DNA of 64,000 bases from contig VFFE01007028.1 of the NCBI GenBank assembly GCA_008921705.1, forward strand, positions 133,785-197,784. Reading direction: 5' to 3'. This DNA comes from Burhinus oedicnemus (lineage: Eukaryota > Chordata > Aves > Charadriiformes > Burhinidae). A model generated the notes under the pieces. It made no database searches, was not told the DNA's origin, and saw only the letters and a program-made list of their open reading frames with translations. Positions 50,401-61,910 of the stretch are shown piece by piece. The translations under genes and the position numbers were made by a program. Position 1 is the stretch's first letter, and each line of letters begins with the position of its first letter.

Positions 50401-51089
50401 TGCCAAGAGGAAGCTCTCATGCTTCGGTGCACAGGGTGGTATGCAGTCACAGACACTTTAAAGAGGGCTGGCAGTCGGACCAGTTAATGTGTCAATGAAA
50501 ACTCCCTCAACGCACATCCTGTCTCCATCGTACCTCAGTCTTACACTCAACAACATTATTGCATTCAAAGTTGCTGCTGAGGAAGAGCAGCGACTGGTTG
50601 AGCTACTGAAGCACTAATGGCCCGCTTGATGCATCAACAGGGAGTCGGGTAACCCCGAACTCAACGGTTTGCTAAAACAACCGTTATTAATAAACTGTGT
50701 CACAAGCCAGTCTCTTCAAAAGAAGCCTGCTTACATGATTTCAATTAAATTCCAACTTTTTATTTAAACGTTTTAAGCATGTGTGTGTACATATTCCATT
50801 ACTATTTTTTTCTCTGCCATGAATTAATTTGACATAAAATTCTTTAAGGTTGCATAATCAAGTCAAAAGGTTGTTGGCAGAATTAATTAGTTGCTCATAA
50901 AGATCTACATACTCCAGGCTTTGTTAAGGATGTTTATTATTTTCAAAGTTCAACAACGTTGGCTTTAAGTGCAAGGCAGAAATTGAAGTATAAGATGAGT
51001 GACAGCACCTCAAGAACATATCAAAATTCCACCTTCATTATTGCCACACCACTATTTTTCCACGTAGCATTTTTCGCTCTGATCAAAAA
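47436..51089. other. AT-rich noncoding stretch
   Basis: No exon recognised. A 168-codon frame at 49,019-49,525 has no domain, no splice-site support and two overlapping frames of similar length on other frames. Poly-T runs at 47,540 and 48,773. Confidence 0.5.
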
Positions 51090-51235
51090 ACAATTTCTAG
51101 GAGGGGGTCAGCAGTATTTCCACTTCACAGACAAAGCCAAGGTATGGCGGGTGCAAGTCTGTAAATTGCTCGAGGCCATTTGCTAAACCCATACCAGAAG
51201 CACAAATCCCCATCACTCAGCCCTCAAGTCCAGAT
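51090..51235 (-). mobile_element. MIR-like SINE remnant, minus strand, next to the CpG island
   Basis: GCAGTATTTCCACTTCACAGACAAAGCC, then GCAAGTCTGTAAATTGCTCGAGGCCATTTGCTAAACCC and CAGAAGCACAAATCCCCATC...CAAGTCCAGATGCTGG fit the inverted MIR order: 'tatccccatttcacagatg', then 'gttaagtgacttgctcgaggtcacacagc', then 'cagagccaggaatagaacccagg...cagtccagtgctc'. The element is old and lies about 300 bp from the start of the CpG island. Confidence 0.5.
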
Positions 51236-51832
51236 GCTGGAGATTCCCCTCTGCTTTCCTGTCCGTCAAAGGGCGGCAGCACCAGCTGCACCATGCCCAC
51301 TGCACGCTCCCCTGCTCGCCCTGCCTTACCTCTTGCAGGTCCCTTTCTCTGGGGCCAAAACACGAGGGGCCAAGCTGGCCCCCTTCTCCCAGTTTCAGCC
51401 AGCCTTCAGCTTAGTGTCCTCAGGCAGCGAGTGTTGCTTACCGCAGGCAAAGAATTCCCCACGTACTTTACACGCCTAACCGATTTTATTTCATACTGAG
51501 GGAAAAAGAGGACGAACGCCTACAGAATAAGCAGAAACAAGAAGATGGACCGTCGCTCTCCGGGCCCTCCCCGGCCTCCAGGCCTTCCTCCTAGCTCGCA
51601 GCGGACAGGCCCGGCACGGAAGCAAACAGAGCCCATGGGGAACAAGGCCCGGTCCACCCCCGCCCCGCCGGGGTCCCTCGGAGGCGGCCACCCGCCAGGG
51701 AGAGACCCCGAGTGCGCACAGGCCGCACCCCGGGCTGGCAGCGACCAGCCCCTCTCGGCAAGGCAGCTCCCGGCCGAGAGCCTGAGCCTGGGTCCCGGCC
51801 GCGACGGCTCGGACAGGTCCTGGCCCGGGAGG

Positions 51833-51895
51833 ATGGCGGAGGGGCGGGGGAGTGGGAGGGGGGTGCGGGCCCGCCCGGCCTCCCCGGCCCTAGGC
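51833..51895 (+). CDS. Candidate first coding exon start, truncated by the gap
   Basis: ATG at 51,833 has A at -3 and G at +4, a strong Kozak context. It lies in the CpG island just after GC-rich possible 5' untranslated sequence. The 21 codons before the gap read MAEGRGSGRG..., glycine/arginine-rich, then ARPASPALG, with no recognisable domain. The frame is also open upstream, which weakens the case because any frame in GC-rich DNA tends to be open. The gene identity is unknown. An alternative is that this is untranslated leader. Confidence 0.2.
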
Positions 51896-52701
51896 NNNNN
51901 NNNNNNNNNNNNNNNNNNNNNNNNNNNNNNNNNNNNNNNNNNNNNNNNNNNNNNNNNNNNNNNNNNNNNNNNNNNNNNNNNNNNNNNNNNNNNNNNNNNN
52001 NNNNNNNNNNNNNNNNNNNNNNNNNNNNNNNNNNNNNNNNNNNNNNNNNNNNNNNNNNNNNNNNNNNNNNNNNNNNNNNNNNNNNNNNNNNNNNNNNNNN
52101 NNNNNNNNNNNNNNNNNNNNNNNNNNNNNNNNNNNNNNNNNNNNNNNNNNNNNNNNNNNNNNNNNNNNNNNNNNNNNNNNNNNNNNNNNNNNNNNNNNNN
52201 NNNNNNNNNNNNNNNNNNNNNNNNNNNNNNNNNNNNNNNNNNNNNNNNNNNNNNNNNNNNNNNNNNNNNNNNNNNNNNNNNNNNNNNNNNNNNNNNNNNN
52301 NNNNNNNNNNNNNNNNNNNNNNNNNNNNNNNNNNNNNNNNNNNNNNNNNNNNNNNNNNNNNNNNNNNNNNNNNNNNNNNNNNNNNNNNNNNNNNNNNNNN
52401 NNNNNNNNNNNNNNNNNNNNNNNNNNNNNNNNNNNNNNNNNNNNNNNNNNNNNNNNNNNNNNNNNNNNNNNNNNNNNNNNNNNNNNNNNNNNNNNNNNNN
52501 NNNNNNNNNNNNNNNNNNNNNNNNNNNNNNNNNNNNNNNNNNNNNNNNNNNNNNNNNNNNNNNNNNNNNNNNNNNNNNNNNNNNNNNNNNNNNNNNNNNN
52601 NNNNNNNNNNNNNNNNNNNNNNNNNNNNNNNNNNNNNNNNNNNNNNNNNNNNNNNNNNNNNNNNNNNNNNNNNNNNNNNNNNNNNNNNNNNNNNNNNNNN
52701 N
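51896..52701. other. Assembly gap (N run, 806 bases)
   Basis: Unbroken Ns. Long apparent reading frames crossing this interval on both strands are artefacts of translating N. The gap sits in the centre of the CpG island, consistent with GC-driven sequencing dropout. Confidence 1.
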
Positions 52702-55700
52702 GGCTTAGAGGCAGCGGGTGACCCGGCGGGGGGGAAGGTGGCTGCGTTGCAGCCGGGCGCGGGGGGAGCCCGGCCTGGCCGCGGGCGGTGGCTCTGCGGC
52801 CTCCCCCGCCTCTCGGGCACCTCGGTGGCGGCCTTCCCGGCTGCTCGGCGGGGGGAGGCCTGCTCGCTTCCCCAGACGAGCAGGTTTCCCGGAGCAGCTG
52901 GCTCCCCTTTGGGGCTGCGGGCTGCGCTCCGGGGCCTGCCTTTAGCTCCCCACAGGCGCGGATGAGTAATGCGGGCCCCTGGCTGCCCGGCTTGGTGTCC
53001 TGGAGCGCCGTGCCTGACACATCCCTGCCCTGCGCCCGGGAACGGGGAGCTCTCGCTGCTCTTCACGCAGGGCAGCACAACTAATGAAGGAAAAAGGCTA
53101 AGGACAAAAATAGACTTCTTTCTCCACCTTATGAAGGCAGGGAGGTTCGTAATAGATAAGGTCCTTGATGGCTGTTGGCACATCCCCTTTTAGAAAGAAG
53201 GAAGTAGGGTCATTCCTGTTTGCCAAAGGTGAAAAAAAGTAAGCCTGTTCCCTTGCTAGGCTCCTATCACCTCTAGGGTCATGTCTGTTGAAGGTGTTTC
53301 CGTTATTGATTTATTTTTTTTAAGTCAGATATATCGTGGCAGCTGGTATACTGGCAGATACGCATGATCATAAAGCATCTTTAATGTATATCACAGAAAC
53401 ATTAGTCCCTAATGTTCTTATTTATGGAAAGTTCAAAGAATATGTGACTAAATAGACTTTTGAGGGCCCACCTGAGATTTACACTTGTCTGTGATTGTAC
53501 TTTCTTGGGATTTATGTCATACAATTTAAGGTACTCTGGGGGAGTGGAGGCTGAGAGGAAAGAGATGCAATAAGAGTGATTTAGTGATGTCACTGTACAC
53601 TTGGTTGGTTTATTGGAGTGACAGGATTTTAAATGAAATCCTATTTTTGAGTTATGACAGACTCCTGAACTGCAACAAATGCTATGGCCCTGCTGGGAGC
53701 GATCTTGCAAGACAGATTATAAATATACAGTAAATTATTTTGTTTATTTTTTTGTTAGGCTCCCATATTTGGGCCTGATGTTTTCTGTAATGTAGTGGAA
53801 AGCAAGTTGCTGTTATCTCTAATGGAGTATACTGACTTCTCTAACATGATACTGATGTGAAAGGAGAGTTACAGAAAGTTGGAAGTGAACTTTTTCCTTG
53901 GGCTGAACTACTTAGCTAGTTCAGCGTGTTGCGATAAGGAGATGAAAATCTGGTGCTTCACGTTCCAGAATCTGCTCAATGGTGACAGGAGGCTGTCAAG
54001 AAAACCCATTGCTTTTAAAGCTGCTACTTTTTTTTTTTTTTTTTAACATACGTTTCCCTTGCAAAAGCAGCTATCCAAATGATATTTTTTTGCCCCCCTC
54101 GTTGTTATCCATGTAGTAGTGTTTCTTGTAAGACGTTTTTGAAAGACAGCACTATGGGAAAAAAAGGTCACTTTCTCCATCAATACAGTGAATAAATTAA
54201 TCCGTTTATCAGTTTCTTTAAGTGTCTGTCAGGTACATTTTGATACACAGTGGCAAACTACGTATATATTTTTTCACTTAAAAAGCCCAAACAAACCCCA
54301 AAACTGTACTGTCAGCTTCCAGAGTTTGACGGTTTGTTGTACTTCTCAGTCCTGAAGAAACTTAAGTGTCTTCTTGTCCTTATTTACCTAGGCCTTGCTA
54401 GTGCTTGAAAAGATTGACTGCTAAATCTGTGTAGACATGCCCTTCTAGTGAAGCTGCATTGGCAGGAGTGCTTAAGGGGTCACAATTTTATACCAGCTTT
54501 CTGAAGAAAGTAAATCATGATAGTAAAAAGACTTATATGCATCTGAAGTTTGAATTCCGCTGCTCTAGATGTCAGCTAGGGTTATTACCAGCAACGTATC
54601 TTAAGACAAGAGTCTTATCTGTGACTTTCACGTCACTTTTACATGTCTGTCAAGTCACGTTTTGGAATAACAGGGCCATGTTCACCCTTTATCTGCAGGA
54701 CATTTAAAACTGTGAAAATCTCTGAAACTTGTAATTTAATGTAGTAGTTTCCATGAAATTTGTAAATAAAGTCATGTAGAGGAATAGTGTTGCTTTATGC
54801 TTCCCGGTCCCCATTGGTCCAATGGTTGAGAATCCTTTCATGATTGTTCTTGAGTGAGCCTGAACCATGTAAGTAGCAGAACAACTTAGTATCTCTGGGT
54901 CAAACAATAGGGTCTAGATTTTGTCAAGTATAAAAGATAGTGATTTTCTGTTTGTTTGGTTTTGATTTTATGTAATGCTTAGCCAGGACTGTTTGCAGTA
55001 AGATGCACACTTTCTGCACTCATCCATAAAGACAGGAAACATTAAGGAAAATATTAAAAGAAGCATTAAAATTGAAGTACGCTGTGGGTCTCTGAGCTAA
55101 AATTTACCTGTTGGTGAACAGTGATAGAAGTAGCTCCTGAGATGCACGTTGATAGCAGTGGTGTGCAAAGAGATTACAGGAGAAGACTAGTATGTACTAT
55201 TGCATTGAAGTTGGAGGGGTTCTTCTTTTGAAATGCTTGGGTTTATATTAGAAATTCAGATCCTGAGGTTATAAGAATCTCTAGTGACTGGAAAACGACT
55301 AAACTCTTGATGTTTCAAGATCTAAGAGACTGAAAAATGAATGTCTGAAAGAAGGAACTTGAGTGAGACTGTTCAGAACTTCTGAAACATCTGCTTAAGG
55401 TCAACAGCTAATGTTTGCTTACCTTTTGTTGAAGATCACGGAATCCATCCTTAAATCTTCTGCAGACTTGCCCTTCTTTTTAGAATGTCCAGTCTGTCAT
55501 TTCTGCTCAAGTAAAGTTCAAGTGGAGCACTGAGATGATCTTTGTATTTTACAAAATCATTTCAGTTACGTAGATGATCTCAATTGGGAAGCCTCATCTG
55601 TATTCATGTTATTTATGAAAAATTCACATGACTTGTTGTTTGTAAATATTTTGCTCCTCTTCCTATTTTTATATCTTAAATTTCAGTCAGTTGCAAATAT

Positions 55701-56797
55701 CTCGCTTTTTACTGGAATAGTCCTAGTGTACAAAGGTTGGAAGGGGTGCAGTATGCAAGTTGTGGTTTTTTTGGTTACTTCATCTAGAGTTTATGCTGTA
55801 CGTAACTTCTTATTCTTATGATCTGGAAAAATTATTTTTTATTTTCCTGATTAACAGACCATGTAACGTTGTTTTTTTTTCTTAGATTAGTGGATTTCAG
55901 AAACCTGTTTAACTTTATGGCGTATATAAAATCTTCAGCTCTAAGTTAATAAATACATGCAAATATTACTATATGTATATATTCCAGTTAAGCCATTTTG
56001 CTTATTAGAGATGAGACATAATCCTTTAATGAACTACATGTTTGCAGTTCCCCATTGGCTTTTGAAGGGCTCCACGAAGGTTTCACTTGCGTATAGCTCA
56101 TCAAAGGGCTGGGGCTTTTACTATTAAGTGGTTATAGGCATAGACGAGACTTGTAAGCTAAAACACTCCTTGGCTGGTAGAAGCCTATACTGTGACGGAG
56201 TATGTCAGAGAGGGTGATACTTTTACAATTCTATTTGTACTGTACTGACTGCTGCTTATTTTTCTTATGGTCCAGACTGATACCATACCATTGCTTTCAG
56301 TGCCTTAGAATCAGAAAAGAAGGAAATATGTTAATGGCCATAAAACAAATGAATTCCATTCTTGAAATGGTGGCAACCAGCAGGAAGTTGATTGAAAACA
56401 CAGTATGATGAGTTTCATCTCATCTTATTTCTGGCAACTGTAAGGTACTGTAGTCAGCTAAAACTGATGGCAATATTGTTGGAGAACATGCCAGCAGGGG
56501 TTTTGCAGGATGTTACCATTTGTTCTGCCTTTCTCTGACACTGTATGCATCATACGTGTGATGAGACACTGTGCCCCGAGCATTCTGTGCAGGCCCAATC
56601 CAGAGTTTATTTCTGAGTCTGGATTTTCCAGTCACTTATGTATCATCAGGTCCCTGCCATGCCAATCTGGCTTTTTTCTCAATTTTGTTTACTAAAATTA
56701 AACATTTGATCAAATGGTGAATCATTTAATATAAGCATGATTAGTTTGTGACTGTATATCACCAAACCTTGCTTTTAGCTTCTAAACAAATAATGAC

Positions 56798-56828
56798 TAT
56801 ATATATATATATATATGTATATATATAC
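56798..56828. repeat. (AT)n microsatellite with one G interruption
   Basis: About ten AT units, then GTATATATATA. Followed by a T-rich run at 56,869-56,880. Likely length-variable. Confidence 0.9.
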
Positions 56829-57229
56829 CACTAAGAAGCCTCCTCTCTGGCTAGTCTTTTCTTTCCTTTTTTTTTTTTTGGTGATTACAGCTGTTCATTC
56901 CATATGAAGTCCCAGTGACTGTCCTTTTAATAAATACTTTCTAATCTCATAGGCTGCATAGGTCACTGTGAATGCATAATGCCTTCATAAACCTAATTTT
57001 GCTTTAACCACTGTTGAAACCTCACATAGATGTTCCTAAATGAGGCTTGAGTAAACTGTTGAAATACGTACCTTTCCCTCTGAGAATTAGTTTTCACTGG
57101 GCTTGTATCATGCAGTTACGTAGCCAGGCTTTCACTTACTGCAGCTTTGGATCAGATGCTAGAATAAGCAATGAATTTGTGAGTTTATGCAAGACAGTGT
57201 ATGTGCTACTATATAGGTTATTGTTTATT

Positions 57230-57253
57230 AGACCTCAGTATTAACTGAGGTCT
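57230..57253. repeat. Perfect hairpin, 10-bp stem, 4-nt loop
   Basis: AGACCTCAGT (57,230-57,239), loop ATTA, then ACTGAGGTCT (57,244-57,253). Function unknown. Confidence 0.85.
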
Positions 57254-57694
57254 TTGAGTGAATAGTGAGCGGTGAGGATCGAATAAGGTGCTTTGGGACA
57301 GCTGTGTGCAGGTAGTGCTGTCTGAGGGGCAGGGCTTCTCCGCAGTTATGGATGATCAGAAATGTCAGTTCTTCCCTCTAAAGTGATAAATTGATTTTAA
57401 TCAATAAATTAATGACACTTGTGTTTTAGGAAGGCTAATTCTTACTACTTTGTACAAGACTAAAACCATTTTTTTGAGTAAAATAAAAGCTTGTTTGCTT
57501 TTATTTATTAGAAACTTTTGTAGGCTTTCTATCACAGGAAACTCTAGTTGCCTGCTGTGGTCCTTGTACTCTGTTTTGGTCTTAGGTTAAGACTAAAAAT
57601 ACTTGAATATTGTATTTTTTTATATGTTATGCATGAACTTATTTATGGGTAAAAGAACGTGAAGCGGTTTGTAGTTAAAGCCATCATTAACTGC

Positions 57695-57720
57695 TGTAAC
57701 ACATCTACTGGTGTGTTACA
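57695..57720. repeat. Perfect inverted repeat, 9-bp arms, 8-nt loop
   Basis: TGTAACACA (57,695-57,703), loop TCTACTGG, then TGTGTTACA (57,712-57,720). Function unknown. Confidence 0.8.
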
Positions 57721-58319
57721 CAAATAGAAGCGACATTATTTAACTGACGGAAACAAAGAGTCTGATGAGGAGTTGATTTATTTACAAGTTTTCCTGCTAC
57801 AGGGGATGATAACAGGCATTGGAGAGACACTGAAATGATTTGCTTGCATCTTAATTTTAGAAGCTATTGAGAATTATGAGATCTAGAGAAGCTTCTATCT
57901 GAGGAGAGAGTGTGTGTGGGGGGAAATTGGACTTTGTCATGTTCCCTGCTTGAATAAGAATATGCAGAATAAAGAATGATAAATTGTGAGGTTCTTGTGA
58001 TTTCCCTCAGTCATAATATAACTGGAAAAGCATCTCAACTAAATTCAAAAGATACAAGTTTTTTTTCACTTTTCTCTACAGTGAGCATTTGCCTCTTGTA
58101 ATCGCAGTTGCAAGGTACCACGTTTTGGATCAGAGCTATTTGCTGCAGAAGCTTACCTTTAGGAGTAGAGGTTATTGGCACTTGGAAGTAGAAGCAGATG
58201 AACTGGATTTAATACTTTAACTGTAATAAGCTCTTTTCTAGGAATGTGAAAACAATGTTTTCTTTTGCAGTACTTAATAGAATAGACAAAACAGAACAGA
58301 GATTTTTGTTATTTAATGA

Positions 58320-58690
58320 AAAACAGCTGTTCTGGATCAGACCAAAGATGCATCCAGCCCTGTTTTTGATTTGAGTGATAAGCGATGCTGAGGGAATAAG
58401 CATAAGGACAGAGCGAGCATGCAGTGACGCTTATCTTGGTATACCTCCTGTGCTCCTGGCAGTCTGACATAAAGTTGTCCTCTGTTTTATAGATTTATGG
58501 CTGAGTAGGTCTGACCTGTTTTTTTATGAATTTGCATAATGACTTCATGAATCCATATGTACTCTTGACCCTCACAACATCCTGCAGCAAGTAGTTCCAT
58601 AATTTAACCATTCTCTTTATATAAAAAAAAAAAAAAAAGTAGTTGATTTAGTTTCCTTCAATCTTGCTGTGTGATAATTCTAAGGAGCGA
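58320..58690 (-). mobile_element. Ancient CR1-type LINE 3' end, minus strand
   Basis: The + strand opens with GTTCTGGATCAGACCAAAGATGCATCCAGCCCTG, the inverted 3' end ('ctggatcagaccaaaggtccatctagcccag'). It later reads TTTGCATAATGACTTCATGAATCC, ACTCTTGACCCTCACAACATCCTGCAGCAAGTAGTTCCATAATTTAAC, a 16-base A run (58,623-58,639) and AGTTTCCTTCAATCTTGCTGTGTG. This order fits the old sauropsid CR1 family also seen at 35,275-35,650 and, as its opposite 3' end, at 18,950-19,066. Confidence 0.75.
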
Positions 58691-59487
58691 ATAAATTCAA
58701 ACAGCTGGTGTATGAGGGTGTTTCGTTTAAGAAGATCCAAAAATAGGCCTGTTTGATTAAAAATGTCTGCTCACATCTTCAGTGAAACCAGAATTTGAGA
58801 AAACAAACAACTTGCTTAAATCATGAATTTATTCAAAATTTTTATATAAAATGTTTCAGAAATATTTTCTAATTTTAGATGGATGCAGTGCTAATTATAG
58901 ACAGATGTATCCAGCACCTTTTAATCTATTAACTTCCTCATCGGTCAGAATAAAATTCAGTGTTATACCTGCTGCTCCTACAAGTGGAACTAACAGGAAA
59001 GAAGTAGATTGTGTGCTGCTTTTTGAAGCTTGGAGGAGTTAAAAGTTGCTGTGTCTAGGTCACCTCCCAGGCTTCTTTCAATCTTCCTGTCAGTCAGTAC
59101 CTTCTTCATGTCTTTTGTAAACTGTGATTAGTTGAAGGTATTGTGATTTGGACAGTGCTAATGATTATTCCACAGCTGGTGCTACAAAATACCTGTCTTA
59201 ACAGAAATTAGTAAAATGTTCAACTGTTGTATGGTAGCATAGATATGTTGCATTTTGTATATTGCTTCATTTACTGAGCATGCTTTGGGTTCTCAGAAAC
59301 AGGTATCAGTTTTAAGGAAATGCTGCTATTCTTAACTATGTAAATTTTAACCAATTCAACTTCCACAAAAGTGCTAATGTTGTTGTTGCATGTTGGACTT
59401 GGAGAGCCTGGAGAGCATGTTGGGCTTGGAGAGCTGTTGAAGTCTCAAAATGATGGAAGCGTTATGACCCAGTATTTCCTTTAAGAT
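58691..59487. other. Noncoding stretch, probable intron
   Basis: No exon or repeat recognised. The + strand is T/G-rich in places, for example 59,221-59,280. Confidence 0.4.
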
Positions 59488-59611
59488 TGTCGTGGTTTGG
59501 GCCAGATTGGCCCAATCCGGTGGAACCACAGATGCTTTCTCTCTCTTGCTCCACTCGGGAGGCAAGAAAGAGAGAGAAAAAGACTTAAGAGTTTAGAAGG
59601 AACTAAATGAC

Positions 59612-59617
59612 TTTAAT
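59612..59617 (-). terminator. Polyadenylation signal (ATTAAA) of the solo LTR
   Basis: Minus-strand ATTAAA about 250 bp downstream of the LTR TATA box, consistent with the end of the R region. Variant of AATAAA; ATTAAA is a common functional form. Confidence 0.5.
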
Positions 59618-59860
59618 GAAATATTGATAATAAAATAATAAAAAGAAAAATAATGAAATGTATACAAAACGTATCAAGCTCCCAGGATGACAATCACATC
59701 ACCAGCAGGTGCTGGGGAAGTCCCAGACTGGACTCAGTGATGGACGGGAACTGGATTCCGGATGTGGATTCAGGATCGGGATCAAAGGCAGACGCAGAGA
59801 CAGAGTCCTCCTCAGACGCCGGCCATTGAAGAAAGAGAGACTGACCCTTTGATCCCTCAG

Positions 59861-59868
59861 CTTTTATA
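59861..59868 (-). promoter_or_regulatory. TATA box of the solo LTR
   Basis: Minus-strand TATAAAAG within CTCAGTATAAAAGCTG, at the position expected for an LTR U3 promoter. It would direct transcription leftward, opposite to the presumed host gene. Confidence 0.7.
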
Positions 59869-60904
59869 CTGAGCACGAGGCAGATGGGATGGAATACCCT
59901 TGTTGGTCAGTTTTGGGTCACCTGTCCTGTCCGCTCCTCCCCGCAGGTGTGACCCCTCTACGCTTTTCCGCTTCTGACCCTTCAACGGGGCAAATAACAA
60001 AGTTGGCTGGCCTTGTTGAAGTCAGTGATGGAAAGCCTTAACTTCAGAGAATGATCCTTGATGGATATATTAATTGGAGATGTTTGGTTTTGACTTGAAT
60101 ATTTTCACTAACATGGTATGCCAATTATTATTGGATTTTAAAATTATTTTAAATTAGAAGTTTGTGTGTATAAATGGACACAGGTTTCCTTAGAGTCAGT
60201 TGGTGGGAATGATGAATGTGATCTATTTTTCCTCAGCAAAATATTGGTTATATTCTTTGAGGTTTAAAATGTCACTGTTCTAGCTCCTCAAATATGCAAC
60301 CTTGACTGACTAACTTAGTATCTGTTATTTGTGGTAGCACAAAGGTCTTGTGAATGTTTTCTGACAGTATTTGATCTTGATTATGGTGAAACCGTTATTT
60401 GGATCTCAGAGATAAACTTTTTATTCAGTTTAGGCAGGTAAATGACATTGATACGTTCTGTCTTTTTTCCCCTTCTCTGGCTTAAATGACAAAAATCCTT
60501 CCTGTCTATTCAGTATAGGCAGGGCTCATTAGCACGGAGTCCCTTCTCTGATTTTGGAAGAAGAATTAAAAATCAAGCAATAGCTGCAGCATGAATTGAC
60601 TTCTCTAAATGCCAGATTTGTGAAGGAACTTAGGTCAGAGTATTTGCAGATACTAGAAAGGCATCTTCTCGGGACACCGAGAAGGCCACGTAAGAAAATA
60701 CTGGTGAGTATACTATATGCAGCGAACGCAAAATTATTCTGAAAAACACTTTCTGAAAATGAACCTTTTGTGTGGATGACCATGATCAATGGTTTCAGAC
60801 TGTAGAGGTGGTGTTAACATACAGTAGAAGTGGGTTCATATTTTTACATTCTTCAAAAATGCCCAACCGTTACTTTCTAATTTAAGATTTTGAAGTAGCA
60901 CTGG

Positions 60905-60945
60905 GGTTTTGTGTTTTGTTTTTTTTGTTTGTTTGTTTGTTTTTA
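60905..60945. repeat. T-rich (TTTG)n-like array
   Basis: GTTTT/GTTTG units including four GTTT repeats. Complement of the array at 61,911-61,957. Confidence 0.8.
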
Positions 60946-61910
60946 AATAGGGATGGATTGTTTATTTGAATTGGTGAGAATTTTATATGCTTAAGGAGTG
61001 TGGGGTTTAAACTTAACAAATTTTTTTTTAAACACATTTTTCTGAAATCTTGTAACCCGGAAGTCAAACAGTGTGTTGTAATACCTAGATCCATTCACTG
61101 TGAATTATTCTTTACCTGTACTTAGGAAAATGTATTAAATGAAGAGTTTTGGTATTCCATGAATTGAAGAATGAAGACATTTGCAGCTATGTGTTCAATT
61201 TCTCTGTTAATAGCATCTGAGTAGTGGCATTGTGGTTAAGTGCAGTTCTTGCCTGTACAGAGAAGTTGTATTAGGAAATTGTTGATGGATTTTTACTTTT
61301 AACCTGTTCTCTGGGGTCTTCCCTGCAGCAAGGATTGCTGCCCTACGTTATTTATGAAAGAATTGTGGGTATCCTGTTCTGTTCCTGCTGTTTAATCTGA
61401 CCACCATATGCATGCTCTGAAGTTCAACAATGGAGGTCAGTGGGAGGAAGATAAATTTCAGTTTCTAAATGTTGTAGTATTTTTATTAGTGGTTTAAGGG
61501 AATTTATTTTTTAAATTACTTTCATTGGCATTATGTCCTTTAATAAGTGCACTTTGGCTAGTGTTGGATTTCCAATGTTTACTTGGTATAAATCAAAGAG
61601 ACTAACTGGAAGTAATGAAAAATTTTGAATGGAGGTAAAAACTCATTTTCCTGAAATAATTTTAATAAGCAGTCAGACAAACTGAGAGAAAAAGAGGTTG
61701 TTTGCTGATTACGGTCTTTAGTTTCTAGCTCTTTAGTCCATGTAGTATCTGATGCTGGGTGAGTTGTTTAATTTGAGGGCCTGTTTTAGTAATGTATGTA
61801 TTTAACTTCTGCGTGTTTGAATGTAGAAGTCCTATTCAATTTCTAAGCACCTAAGGAAGGGTGAGAAGAAAGAAGCACAATACTAGATTGGAAGTGGTGT
61901 TTTTAAAAAA

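Larger units (their letters stand above)
51540..53060. promoter_or_regulatory. CpG island, probable gene promoter, interrupted by assembly gap
   Basis: A sharp switch from AT-rich DNA to GC-rich, CpG-dense sequence occurs near 51,540. It persists on both sides of the N gap and fades by about 53,060. The left flank carries an Sp1-type GC box (GGGGCGGGG, 51,841-51,849) and an ATGGCGG word (51,833-51,839) that resembles a YY1 core. No TATA box is evident. Such islands usually mark housekeeping-type or developmental promoters in birds, and they are often lost from assemblies because of high GC. It is the only gene-start signal in the window. Whether transcription also runs leftward cannot be told. 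Confidence 0.8.
53061..58319. other. AT-rich stretch, probable first intron
   Basis: No exon recognised. The + strand tends to T>A and G>C in many places, which in vertebrates is typical of sense-strand intron sequence. Contains poly-T (54,029-54,044), an (AT)n microsatellite (56,798-56,828) and two perfect hairpins (57,230-57,253; 57,695-57,720). Open frames are all short. Confidence 0.4.
59488..59999 (-). mobile_element. Solo LTR of an avian endogenous retrovirus (ERVL-like), minus strand
   Basis: The 512-bp element runs from TGTCGTGGTTTGGGCC on the + strand to ...AATAACA, i.e. TGTTATT...CCACGACA on its own strand. The CCACGACA end and the block inverting to ATTCCATCCCATCTGCC…GCTCAGTATAAAAGCT are familiar from abundant avian ERVL-type LTRs. 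On the minus strand a TATA box (TATAAAAG, + 59,861-59,868) is followed about 250 bp later by an ATTAAA polyadenylation signal (+ 59,612-59,617) and a short U5. Flanks AAGAT (59,483-59,487) and AAGTT (60,000-60,004) differ at one of five bases, compatible with a target-site duplication. No retroviral gene lies on either side, so it is a solo LTR left by recombination. A CT/GA-rich hairpin sits at about 59,531-59,580. Confidence 0.85.

Noticed and set aside
51545..53183. Reading frames of 376 to 530 codons across the CpG island on both strands
   Set aside because: Most of each frame is translated N. The remaining parts are GC-rich DNA in which stops are rare in all frames.
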